DNA of 64,000 nt from contig NZ_BLLB01000002.1 in assembly GCF_010723735.1 (NCBI RefSeq), positions 3,782,001 to 3,846,000 of the forward strand, given 5' to 3'. Below are positions 50,422 through 58,164 of this stretch, piece by piece. A program made the position numbers and the translations under genes. The notes under the pieces are model-generated. The model was not told the origin of the DNA and did no database searches. It worked only from the letters and a program-made list of their open reading frames with translations. Each line of letters begins with the position of its first letter. The first letter of the stretch is position 1. The DNA comes from Mycolicibacterium hippocampi. Lineage in GTDB: Bacteria > Actinomycetota > Actinomycetes > Mycobacteriales > Mycobacteriaceae.

Positions 50422-52396
50422 CCGCGATCATCAAAAGGTGGCGGGTGATGGTGCCGATCTCGGAGACCAGAACCCGCGCCGCGCCGTCCTCGGACCCTCG
50501 TCCCGACACGGCGTCACGCAACCGCTGATCGGCGGCCATCAACTCTTCGGTGTCCACGGTCCAGGGTGACGCCGGCGTCGGCGGATCACCGCACAACGAC
50601 TCGACATACTCGTCGACGGCCCGCACGAACTCGCGACTCCAGGCCGTCGACGGGTTCCCGGGGAAGTTGGCCTCCAGCGTGGTGCATGAAGCCGTGACGA
50701 CGTTCAGCGCGGTGCGATAGGACCGCAGCCAGTGTCGCAGTTCGCGTGACTCCATCCGGGTGACACCGGAGGCGGCCTCGAATGCCGCGCGTGCCCGAAA
50801 CGCCCGCTGCCATGCCGAGGACAACGCGTCGTCGGGGTTGTCGAGCTCATGCACATAGGCCTTGATCACCGTTGCGGCATAGTCGATCTCGGTCTTGAGC
50901 AGCTCCCCTGCCCGCTGCCCCAGCCTGGCCAGGGCATGGTCGGGCAGCAACACGTGGGCGAGTACGGCGATGGCACCGCCGACCAGCGTGGCGGTCAACA
51001 ACTCACCGACGGTGGCGGGTTCGGCGGCGCGGTCGATGTTGATCAGGAAGACGACGGCGGCGGCCAGCGCCGCCGAGAGCGCCAGGTACCCGAACGCCGC
51101 CGCGGCATAGGACAGCGCGAGGAAAACGACCGCAAGCACCGCCGAGACCACAGCACCCGGGTCGAGCAGGAACAACACCGTCGACGCAACGACAACGCCG
51201 GCGGCGGTACCGGCCACCCTGCCGACGCAGCGGGTGTACGTGTGTGCCGTCTCGGGCCGCAGCACCAGCAACACCGTGAGGGGCACCCAGTAGCCGTAGG
51301 GGACGTCCGCGTAGCGCTCCAGCCCGCCGCCGACCGCCACGGCCACGCCGAGCCGCACCGAGTGCCGGAACACCGGCGAGTACCGATCGAGGTGCGAGCG
51401 TATGTGGACCACGGCTGCGCGCACCGAGGTCCTCAGCTCGGGCCGCCGCAGCCGCACCCCTTCCGAAGACGACGGCACGAAATCACCCAGCCGCATCGCC
51501 AGGGCGTCGTGCAGTTGCGTGGACAGTCGCCCCACCTCGGCCGCTTCGGCGCCGGCCAGTTCGTCGGCGGCGCTGTCCAGACGGCGCATGGCATCGTCGG
51601 CGGCGGCTCGGGCCGACCGGCCGGTCTCGGCTATCGCATCCAGCGCGTCAGCAGCCGCGGCGAACACCTCAGCTCGGGTTTCCCGGGCGTGCAGTCCGGT
51701 CAAGGTGGTGGCGATCCGCTCGGGCAGCCCGTACCAGTCGCGGTGCTCACCCGGGCGTCGTCCCGCCTCACCGTCGGCCTGGGTGAAGGCCGCCCGCAAT
51801 GTGGTGAGGGGGTCTGTATCCACCCCGGCAATGTCGACGGAGCACCCGTCGGCCAACCTCCTCGCATCCGCGGCCAGGGACCGGTAGGCATCGGTGAGCG
51901 CCTCGCGCTGCACCCGCCAGCGGCGCTGCGGCCAGACCGCGAAGAGTGCCGCCTGCAGCAGGCCTGCGGCCGCCACCACAGCCGCGGCACCCACCGTCGA
52001 CGACAGTGTCGGCGAGACCGGAGGAGCGATGACCATCAGCGCACCCGACACAGCCGCGATCAGGCCGGCGTGGGCGCCCAGTGCCCACAGCATCGCCGCG
52101 CCGAAGCACCACAGCGCGATCACGGCCACGAACAGCGCCGAGTACGCCGACGTCAGGCCACCCAACAACACGGCGACGGCCATCAGCAGCGAGACTGCGA
52201 CGACACGGGCGATTCGTCCCCGTGGACTGTCCTGCAGGGCGGTGACGCCGGCGATCGCCGCCGCACCGGCAGCGGCGGTGCCCGAGCCCACCGGACCCCA
52301 GTTCCACGCGACGAGGGCCACCGCCAGGACTCCGACGAGGCTGCGCAACACCGCAGCGAGGTCCGGCACCACAGGCAGCGTCAGGACCTTCAGCAT
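50393..52396 (-). CDS. FUSC (fusaric acid resistance-like) membrane protein
   Basis: 667-residue inner-membrane protein with two blocks of about six transmembrane segments (about 10-155 and 350-480), each followed by a cytoplasmic helical domain. This is the duplicated layout of the FUSC/YccS/aromatic-acid exporter family. Motif PYGYWVPLTVLLVLRPE in the second block is typical. Predicted efflux of aromatic acids or similar compounds; no experimental substrate. Divergent from the EthD-domain gene. Confidence 0.87.
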   Translation of the reverse strand: MLKVLTLPVVPDLAAVLRSLVGVLAVALVAWNWGPVGSGTAAAGAAAIAGVTALQDSPRGRIARVVAVSLLMAVAVLLGGLTSAYSALFVAVIALWCFGAAMLWALGAHAGLIAAVSGALMVIAPPVSPTLSSTVGAAAVVAAAGLLQAALFAVWPQRRWRVQREALTDAYRSLAADARRLADGCSVDIAGVDTDPLTTLRAAFTQADGEAGRRPGEHRDWYGLPERIATTLTGLHARETRAEVFAAAADALDAIAETGRSARAAADDAMRRLDSAADELAGAEAAEVGRLSTQLHDALAMRLGDFVPSSSEGVRLRRPELRTSVRAAVVHIRSHLDRYSPVFRHSVRLGVAVAVGGGLERYADVPYGYWVPLTVLLVLRPETAHTYTRCVGRVAGTAAGVVVASTVLFLLDPGAVVSAVLAVVFLALSYAAAAFGYLALSAALAAAVVFLINIDRAAEPATVGELLTATLVGGAIAVLAHVLLPDHALARLGQRAGELLKTEIDYAATVIKAYVHELDNPDDALSSAWQRAFRARAAFEAASGVTRMESRELRHWLRSYRTALNVVTASCTTLEANFPGNPSTAWSREFVRAVDEYVESLCGDPPTPASPWTVDTEELMAADQRLRDAVSGRGSEDGAARVLVSEIGTITRHLLMIAVSPGPTSAR

Positions 52397-52428
52397 CTGT
52401 CCATTCTGACCCGGGCTATGTTCGGCCA

Positions 52429-53148
52429 GTGGAGAAAGTCATCATCACGTTGCGGGGTACACCTGGGGACGACGCGTGGTGCACCCGCCTGCGCACCGAA
52501 GTCGGCCGGGCACTGCTCGACACGGGCGCACCGGGACTGGCGATCAATGTCCGCGACTCGGTCGTCACCGACTCGCTGATGACGCTGACCACCATGGATC
52601 CACCGGTGATCGCATTGGTCAGCATCTGGACCCAGCAGTCCTATGGCAGTCAGATCAGCACGGCGACAGCGCTTTTGGCCGATCTCTGCGACGAGGTATC
52701 GGCGTATCTGGTGACCGAGTCGGTGCCACTGGCACCTCCGGACACGGTCGCCGGGGAGCGCAGTCCGGGCTTCGCGAACGTGGCGCTGCTGCGCCGGCCC
52801 GCCGAGTTGGACGAAGCGACCTGGCTGTCGCGCTGGCAGCAGGACCACACGCAGGTGGCCATCGACACCCAGTCGACGTTCGGCTACACGCAGAACACCG
52901 TCGTGCGTACGCTCACCGCCGGCGCCGCGCCGATCTCGGCGATCGTCGAGGAACTGTTCCCGATCGAGGCCACGTCCGATCTGCACGCGTTCTTCGGTGC
53001 GGCCGACGACGACGACCTCAGCGACCGGATGTCGCGAATGGTGGCCAGCACGTCGGCATTCGGCGCCAACCGTGACGTGGACACGGTCCCGACGAGCCGC
53101 TATGTGCTGCGCAGTCCCTTCTCGACGGCCGATACGCTGTCGCGGTGA
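52429..53148 (+). CDS. EthD-domain (dimeric alpha-beta barrel) protein
   Basis: 239 residues, GTG start. C-terminal half shows the EthD-type segment FANVALLRRPAELDEATWLSRWQQDHTQVAI in two adjoining parts; the N-terminal half (VIITLRGTPGDDAWCTRL) looks like a second ferredoxin-like unit. Function unknown. EthD proteins accompany monooxygenases or fold as ABM-like barrels. The stop overlaps the start of the enoyl-CoA hydratase gene (GTGA), so both act in one operon, perhaps in lipid or steroid degradation. Confidence 0.8.
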   Translation: MEKVIITLRGTPGDDAWCTRLRTEVGRALLDTGAPGLAINVRDSVVTDSLMTLTTMDPPVIALVSIWTQQSYGSQISTATALLADLCDEVSAYLVTESVPLAPPDTVAGERSPGFANVALLRRPAELDEATWLSRWQQDHTQVAIDTQSTFGYTQNTVVRTLTAGAAPISAIVEELFPIEATSDLHAFFGAADDDDLSDRMSRMVASTSAFGANRDVDTVPTSRYVLRSPFSTADTLSR

Positions 53149-53903
53149 CTCTGCAGATCAGCGACGACAACCGGGTCCGCACCCTGATCCTGGACCGGCC
53201 CGAGGCCCTCAACGCGTTCAACGAGGAGCTCTACCTCGCGACGGCGACCGCGCTGCGTGATGCCGCCGATGACCCGGACGTCGCGGTGGTGCTGCTCACC
53301 GGAGCCGGCCGCGCGTTCAGCGCGGGCAACGACCTCAAGGAGATGGCGGCCCGCATCGCGGATTCCTCGCTGAGTTCGCAGGGCAGCCATTTCTCCACGA
53401 TGATCAGCGCGCTCACTGAACTGCCGAAGCCGCTGATCTGTGCTGTCAACGGGGTGGGGCTCGGCATCGGGACGACGATCCTGGGCTACGCCGATCTGGT
53501 GTTCATGTCCTCGACCGCCCGGCTGAAGTGCCCGTTCACCAGCCTCGGGGTGGCGCCGGAGGCGGCCTCGTCCTACCTGCTGCCGCAGCTGATCGGCAGA
53601 CAGAACGCGGCGTGGTTGCTGCTGTCGTCGGAATGGGTCGACGCGCCGGAGGCCCATCGGATGGGTATCGCGTGGAAGGTGTGCGAGCCGGACGAACTGC
53701 TGCCGGAGGCGCGCAGGCACGCCGAGATCCTGGCGTCCCGCTCGATCCCGAGCCTGGTGGCGGTCAAGCAGACCATGGTCGCCCCGTACCGCCCCGGAAT
53801 AGCCGCGGCAACCGACCTGGAGAACGCGCAGTTCATGGAGCTGCTCGGCGGTGCGGCCAACGCCGCTGCCCTGGCGGAATTCACCGGGCAGGGCAAGACC
53901 TGA
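53145..53903 (+). CDS. Enoyl-CoA hydratase/isomerase family protein
   Basis: 252-residue crotonase-fold enzyme, GTG start coupled to the EthD gene. Oxyanion-hole motifs AFSAGNDLKEM (about residues 60-70) and GVGLGIGTTILGYAD are present, and a catalytic-type Glu lies in GVAPEAASSYLLP. Hydrates trans-2-enoyl-CoA or isomerises related acyl-CoA; the true substrate is unknown. Confidence 0.9.
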   Translation: MTLQISDDNRVRTLILDRPEALNAFNEELYLATATALRDAADDPDVAVVLLTGAGRAFSAGNDLKEMAARIADSSLSSQGSHFSTMISALTELPKPLICAVNGVGLGIGTTILGYADLVFMSSTARLKCPFTSLGVAPEAASSYLLPQLIGRQNAAWLLLSSEWVDAPEAHRMGIAWKVCEPDELLPEARRHAEILASRSIPSLVAVKQTMVAPYRPGIAAATDLENAQFMELLGGAANAAALAEFTGQGKT

Positions 53904-53907
53904 TCCG

Positions 53908-54105
53908 CTACCGGCTGACGCTCTGCTGAGCCGAGTCGACGGCCGCGAAATGCGCCTCGATCATCGCCCGCAGCGTGCGCCGGCACCGACCGCAGTCGCC
54001 ACCGGCGCCACACGCCTCGGCGATCTCCCTGGACGTCCGCGCGCCCTTGGCCACGACTTCGCTGACCACGTGGCTCGTGGTTCCGGTGCACAGACATACG
54101 AACAT
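53908..54105 (-). CDS. bfd: Bacterioferritin-associated ferredoxin
   Basis: 65 residues. The four cluster ligands fall exactly where they do in E. coli Bfd: Cys4, Cys6 (FVCLCTG), Cys38 and Cys41 (GGDCGRC). The 2Fe-2S protein reduces the heme of bacterioferritin and releases stored iron as Fe(II). It lies 12 bp downstream of an iron-box-controlled gene of unknown function on the same strand, and close to bfrA, its expected partner. The operon arrangement predicts induction when iron is low. Confidence 0.93.
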   Translation of the reverse strand: MFVCLCTGTTSHVVSEVVAKGARTSREIAEACGAGGDCGRCRRTLRAMIEAHFAAVDSAQQSVSR

Positions 54106-54117
54106 CGTGGCGGCCCG

Positions 54118-54750
54118 CTATCCCTGCTCGCCGACGCTCATCAGATGGGCGAACCTGCCCACGAACCTGGTGGGGTAGGCCCCCAGGCCGGCGTTGGTCA
54201 TCCACTCGGCGGCGGCGTCGGGATGCTCGATCCACTGCCGCGCGCTGACCTCGTCCTCGATCTCCTGCAGGATCAACACCTCGTGACCGTCGTCGAGCGC
54301 CCGGTAGACCCAGATCTTGCGGACACCCCCCGCTGCGAACCGCTCGAGCCCGTCGTGCACCTTGATCATCAGGGTGGGCACGTCTTCGACCGAGGACATC
54401 ACGCCCACCACGACCCGACCGATGTGGTCCTCAGGTGTGGGAGGTCCCAGGTCGATCTTCTCCACGACCTCGCCACCGAAGATCGGCGGAATGTCATCGG
54501 CACCCGAGATGTCGAACCATTCAAAGATCGCCGGCGACCGCAAGACCTCACGAACTGAATGGGAATGCCGAATTCCGATGGTCACCAGAACTCGGCGCGG
54601 TTCCCATATCGATTCATACAGAACGACGTGGTGCGCTCCGATCGCGGACAACCCGTCGCGGTGCTTTTTGAGCCAGACCCACATTCGGTCGACATCATCG
54701 ACGCGGAAATCACACGCGAGAATGAATGAGTGCAGATCGTACTCACCCAT
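54118..54750 (-). CDS. IdeR-boxed protein of unknown function, probable tandem ABM-like fold
   Basis: 210 residues, RBS AAGGA. Two similar halves (about 15-100 and 105-195) each look like a ferredoxin-like alpha/beta unit; the second, VYRALDDGHEVLILQEIEDE followed by ARQWIEHPDAAAEWMTNAGL, resembles antibiotic-biosynthesis-monooxygenase (ABM) or dimeric alpha-beta barrel proteins. I recall homologues labelled fatty-acid-CoA ligase, which the sequence does not support (no AMP-binding motif). It is the first gene of an operon with bfd and has an IdeR box 37 bp upstream, so a role in iron or heme handling is inferred. Confidence 0.75.
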   Translation of the reverse strand: MGEYDLHSFILACDFRVDDVDRMWVWLKKHRDGLSAIGAHHVVLYESIWEPRRVLVTIGIRHSHSVREVLRSPAIFEWFDISGADDIPPIFGGEVVEKIDLGPPTPEDHIGRVVVGVMSSVEDVPTLMIKVHDGLERFAAGGVRKIWVYRALDDGHEVLILQEIEDEVSARQWIEHPDAAAEWMTNAGLGAYPTRFVGRFAHLMSVGEQG

Positions 54751-54786
54751 TGGTTATCCTTGCCTGACTTCGTCGCCGGTGAACAG

Positions 54787-54805
54787 TTAGCCGAGTCTAA
54801 CCTTA
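54787..54805. promoter_or_regulatory. IdeR-type iron box between the unknown gene-bfd operon and bfrA
   Basis: TTAGCCGAGTCTAACCTTA matches the IdeR consensus at 14 of 19 positions. It is 37 bp upstream of the minus-strand gene, overlapping its likely promoter (repression), and about 125 bp upstream of the likely bfrA -10, where IdeR could activate as reported for M. tuberculosis bfrA. Confidence 0.75.
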
Positions 54806-55002
54806 CTTAGCCTAGGCAGTCTAGACCAGGGGGCTGATCTGGCCACGGACGACACCTCCCAGTCGGCGGACGCCCCGAAAACACGCCGCCCACGGCGATA
54901 ATGGCGCGCAATCGGTCACCGTTTTGCACTAGATTGGAAGTGCCCGCACACAGCCCGTGCAGATAGCGAACGCGTCAGTAATCAAGGTGTTTAGGAGCAG
55001 TC

Positions 55003-55482
55003 ATGCAAGGCGATCCCGATGTTCTCAAGTTACTCAACGAGCAATTGACGAGCGAACTCACGGCGATCAATCAATACTTCCTGCATTCCAAGATGCAGGA
55101 CAATTGGGGCTTCACCGAATTGGCGGCGTACACGCGCAAAGAATCATTCGAAGAAATGGTGCACGCCGAAGAGATCACCGATCGCATCCTCATTCTCGAT
55201 GGTCTGCCCAACTACCAACGGCTGTTCTCCCTGAGGGTGGGCCAGACACTGCGCGAACAGTTCGAAGCAGACCTTGCGATCGAGTACGAGGTCGTCGAGC
55301 GCCTCAGGCCGGGCATCGTCATGTGCCGGGAGAAGGGCGACGCCACGTCGGCGAACCTCTTCGAGAAGATCCTGGCCGATGAGGAGCTGCACATCGACTA
55401 CCTCGAGACGCAGCTGGAGCTGATGGGCAAGCTCGGCGAGGAGTTGTACTCGGCCCAGTGCGTGTCCCGACCTCCCAAGTAG
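55003..55482 (+). CDS. bfrA: Bacterioferritin (heme type)
   Basis: 159 residues; RBS AGGAG at 54993-54997. Every ferroxidase ligand is at the canonical position: Glu18, Glu51, His54, Glu94, Glu127, His130; the heme-binding Met52 is also present. It forms a 24-mer that oxidises and stores iron. A TAGATT -10 lies at 54930-54935, giving a leader of about 60 nt. The Shine-Dalgarno segment can pair with the MrsI loop. Divergent from the unknown gene-bfd operon, with an IdeR box between them. Homologue of Rv1876. Confidence 0.97.
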   Translation: MQGDPDVLKLLNEQLTSELTAINQYFLHSKMQDNWGFTELAAYTRKESFEEMVHAEEITDRILILDGLPNYQRLFSLRVGQTLREQFEADLAIEYEVVERLRPGIVMCREKGDATSANLFEKILADEELHIDYLETQLELMGKLGEELYSAQCVSRPPK

Positions 55483-55535
55483 GCGGTTCGAGGTAGCCGC
55501 CGGCGGGGAAGCCTGCCTGAGTCCGGTAACTTTCC

Positions 55536-55546
55536 TAGATCATCTA
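55536..55546. promoter_or_regulatory. MarR-like palindrome TAGAT-C-ATCTA upstream of the MFS pump
   Basis: Perfect 5-bp arms around one base, in a context (CTAGATCATCTAA) close to the MarR-type operator TTAGAT-N-ATCTAA. It lies 44 bp before the MFS start. No MarR gene is adjacent. Confidence 0.55.
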
Positions 55547-55589
55547 ACGATGTATCCGGGAGTCCTCCGGTCGTCAGGAAGGTCAGGTC

Positions 55590-57641
55590 ATGACGCCACC
55601 GACGCCCGCCTCCGTCACGGGTAGCGACACCGCCGCGCCGGTCAGTGCCCGCCGTCGCAACATCATCTTCGTCGCGGTCCTGCTGGGCATGCTGCTCGCT
55701 GCGCTGGACCAGACGATCGTGGCCACGGCGCTGCCGACCGTCGTCGCCGACCTCGGCGGTGCGGGTCACCAGTCCTGGGTCGTCACCAGCTACCTGCTGG
55801 CGTCGACGATCGTCACCGCGATCGTCGGGAAGCTCGGTGACCTGTTCGGCCGCAAAGTGGTGTTCGGCACCGCGATCGTGTTCTTCCTCGCCGGCTCGGT
55901 GCTGTGCGGGATCGCCTCGTCGATGACGATGCTCGTCGCGTCCCGTGCGCTGCAGGGGATCGGTGGCGGGGCCATCATGGTCACCGCGATGGCGCTGATC
56001 GGTGAGGTCATCCCGCTGCGTGACCGGGGCCGCTACCAGGGTGCTCTCGGTGCGGTGTTCGGTGTCACCACGGTGATCGGGCCGCTGCTCGGCGGCTACT
56101 TCACCGACCACCTGAGCTGGCGCTGGGCGTTCTGGATCAACATCCCCATCGCGGTCGTCGTGTTCGTCGTGGCGGTCGTCGCGATTCCGGCGCTGGCTGG
56201 TCGCACCCGCCCGGCCATCGACTTCGCCGGCATCGCACTGATCGGGGTGGGCGCCTCGGGACTGACGCTGGCCACCAGCTGGGGCGGCAGCACCTATCCG
56301 TGGTCGTCGCCGGTGATCATCGGGCTGTTCGTCAGCTCGGTGATCGCCCTGACGCTCTTCGTGCGGGTGGAGTTGCGCACCGCCGAGCCGATCCTGCCTA
56401 TCCGGCTGTTCGCCAGCCCGGTGTTCACGGTGTGCTGCGTGCTCTCCTTCATCGTCGGTTTCGCCATGCTGGGGGCGCTGACCTTCCTGCCGACGTTCAT
56501 GCAGTTCGTCGACGGGGTCTCGGCGACCGAGTCGGGCCTGCGCACGCTGCCCATGGTGGCGGGGCTGCTGATGACATCGATGGGCAGCGGGGTCCTGGTC
56601 AGCCGCACCGGCAGGTACAAGGTCTTCCCGGTGGTGGGTACCGCGGTGATGACGCTGGGATTCGTGCTGCTGTCCACCATGGACGCCACCACCCCGATGG
56701 TCGTGCAGAGCCTCTACCTGTTCGTGCTCGGTGCCGGGATCGGGCTCTGCATGCAGGTGCTGATCCTCATCGTGCAGAGCACCGCCGACTTCTCCGACCT
56801 CGGGGTCGCCACCTCGGGTGTCACGTTCTTCCGTACCATCGGAAGTTCTTTCGGCGCCGCGATCTTCGGTTCCCTGTTCGCCAATTTCCTCGGTGGCCGC
56901 ATCGCGCCGGCTCTGGCCGCGGGTGGCGCGCCGCCGGTGGCCGCCGAGTCACCACAGGCGTTGCGTGAGCTCCCCGAGCAGATGGCAGCACCGATAGTGG
57001 CGGCCTATGCCGACTCCCTGGGGTTGGTGTTCCTGTGGGCGGCACCGGTGGCGTTGATCGGCTTCCTGGTGTCGCTCACCCTCAAACAAGTGCCGCTGCG
57101 TGAGATCGACACAGGGGCCGCGGTGGATCTGGGTGAGGGCTTCGGAATGCCGCAGACCGAGTCGCCGGAGGACATCCTGGAAACGGCCGTCGGCAGGCTG
57201 GTGCGGCAGTCGCCGAAGATCCGGCTGCGCAGCATCGCCGGGTTGCACGGTTGCGAAGCCGATGTGGCGTTGTTGTGGGCGTTGATCCAGATCTACCGGC
57301 AGAGCCAGGTCTTCGGCTCCGCGCGGTTGACCGAGATCGCCGAGCGGTTGCGTCTTCCCGTCGAGGTCCTCGAGCCGACTTTCGACCGGCTCGTCGACTC
57401 GGGTCACGCACTGCGCACCGGCGACCAGGTGTGGTTGACGCAGTCCGGCGCCCACCAGGTCGACGCCGCCTCCGCGGCGCTGGTCAGCAGGATCGTGGAG
57501 AAGTTGGCCTCGTCGCCGACGTTCGAGGGACGCCCGGACCGGGAGGACGTCGAGGCAGCGCTGGAGCGGATCGCGATGCGCCTGCTGGTGCAACGCGACT
57601 GGAACGACGACCGGACCGAACTCACCGCGGCCGGAAAGTGA
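55590..57641 (+). CDS. DHA2-family MFS drug:H+ antiporter with C-terminal winged-helix-like domain (Rv1877-like)
   Basis: 683 residues. Fourteen transmembrane segments in about 25-510, with motif D1 LDQTIVATALPTVVADLGG, motif A GKLGDLFGRKVVF and motif C near GAVFGVTTVIGPLLGGYF. Residues about 530-683 form a soluble tail; the part FGSARLTEIAERLRLPVEVLEPTFDRLVDSG (read as two segments) looks like a winged helix. Predicted multidrug exporter. M. tuberculosis Rv1877 is of similar length, so the tail is a family trait. RBS-like GGAAGG upstream. Confidence 0.92.
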   Translation: MTPPTPASVTGSDTAAPVSARRRNIIFVAVLLGMLLAALDQTIVATALPTVVADLGGAGHQSWVVTSYLLASTIVTAIVGKLGDLFGRKVVFGTAIVFFLAGSVLCGIASSMTMLVASRALQGIGGGAIMVTAMALIGEVIPLRDRGRYQGALGAVFGVTTVIGPLLGGYFTDHLSWRWAFWINIPIAVVVFVVAVVAIPALAGRTRPAIDFAGIALIGVGASGLTLATSWGGSTYPWSSPVIIGLFVSSVIALTLFVRVELRTAEPILPIRLFASPVFTVCCVLSFIVGFAMLGALTFLPTFMQFVDGVSATESGLRTLPMVAGLLMTSMGSGVLVSRTGRYKVFPVVGTAVMTLGFVLLSTMDATTPMVVQSLYLFVLGAGIGLCMQVLILIVQSTADFSDLGVATSGVTFFRTIGSSFGAAIFGSLFANFLGGRIAPALAAGGAPPVAAESPQALRELPEQMAAPIVAAYADSLGLVFLWAAPVALIGFLVSLTLKQVPLREIDTGAAVDLGEGFGMPQTESPEDILETAVGRLVRQSPKIRLRSIAGLHGCEADVALLWALIQIYRQSQVFGSARLTEIAERLRLPVEVLEPTFDRLVDSGHALRTGDQVWLTQSGAHQVDAASAALVSRIVEKLASSPTFEGRPDREDVEAALERIAMRLLVQRDWNDDRTELTAAGK

Positions 57642-57648
57642 AACACGT

Positions 57649-57654
57649 TACAAT
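57649..57654 (+). promoter_or_regulatory. -10 element of the AhpD-like gene (leaderless)
   Basis: TACAAT lies 6 bp before the ATG at 57661 with no Shine-Dalgarno between, which implies a leaderless transcript separate from the MFS gene. Confidence 0.6.
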
Positions 57655-57660
57655 TCGCCG

Positions 57661-58143
57661 ATGAGCCGAATCGGAGACTTCGCCGACGATGACGTGTCGG
57701 GTTTTGCCGTGAAATCACCCGACCTCGGTACCGCGATGGCGAAGTTCAGCCAGGCGGTCTACACGAAGGGCCGGCTGCCGCTGCGGGTCCGCGAGGCCGC
57801 CCGCATCGTCATCGCGCATGCCAACGAGTGCGTGGTCTGCCAGAACACCCGCGACGCCGACGGCCAGGCCGCCGGCGTGGACGAGGAACTCTACGACCAC
57901 GCCACCGAGTGGCAGACCTGGCCCGGGTACAGCGACGCCGAACGCATCGCGATGGAGTTCGCCCACCGGTTCGCCACCGACCACACCGGACTGCGCGATG
58001 ACGAGGACTTCTGGGAGCGCGCCAGGGCGCACTTCGACGATGAGCTGATGACCGATCTGGCCATCTCGTGTGCGATGTGGGTCGGCATGGGCCGGATGCT
58101 GCGGACGCTGGACATCGGCCAAAGCTGCAAGATCACGCTGTAA
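57661..58143 (+). CDS. AhpD-like / carboxymuconolactone decarboxylase-family protein
   Basis: 160 residues, all-helical CMD domain with the redox motif Cys57-x-x-Cys60 (ANECVVCQNTRD), as in alkylhydroperoxidase AhpD. Predicted thiol-dependent peroxidase or related redox role. Precedes glnA3 by 21 bp on the same strand. Confidence 0.85.
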   Translation: MSRIGDFADDDVSGFAVKSPDLGTAMAKFSQAVYTKGRLPLRVREAARIVIAHANECVVCQNTRDADGQAAGVDEELYDHATEWQTWPGYSDAERIAMEFAHRFATDHTGLRDDEDFWERARAHFDDELMTDLAISCAMWVGMGRMLRTLDIGQSCKITL

Positions 58144-58164
58144 GCCCCGCCGTTCGACGGCACA

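Noticed and set aside
54807..54825. Second IdeR box next to the one at 54787-54805 (TTAGCCTAGG region)
   Set aside because: Only about 9 of 19 consensus positions match; at best a weak secondary site.
55003..55482. Possible truncation of bfrA
   Set aside because: All ferroxidase ligands and Met52 are at canonical positions and the length is normal.
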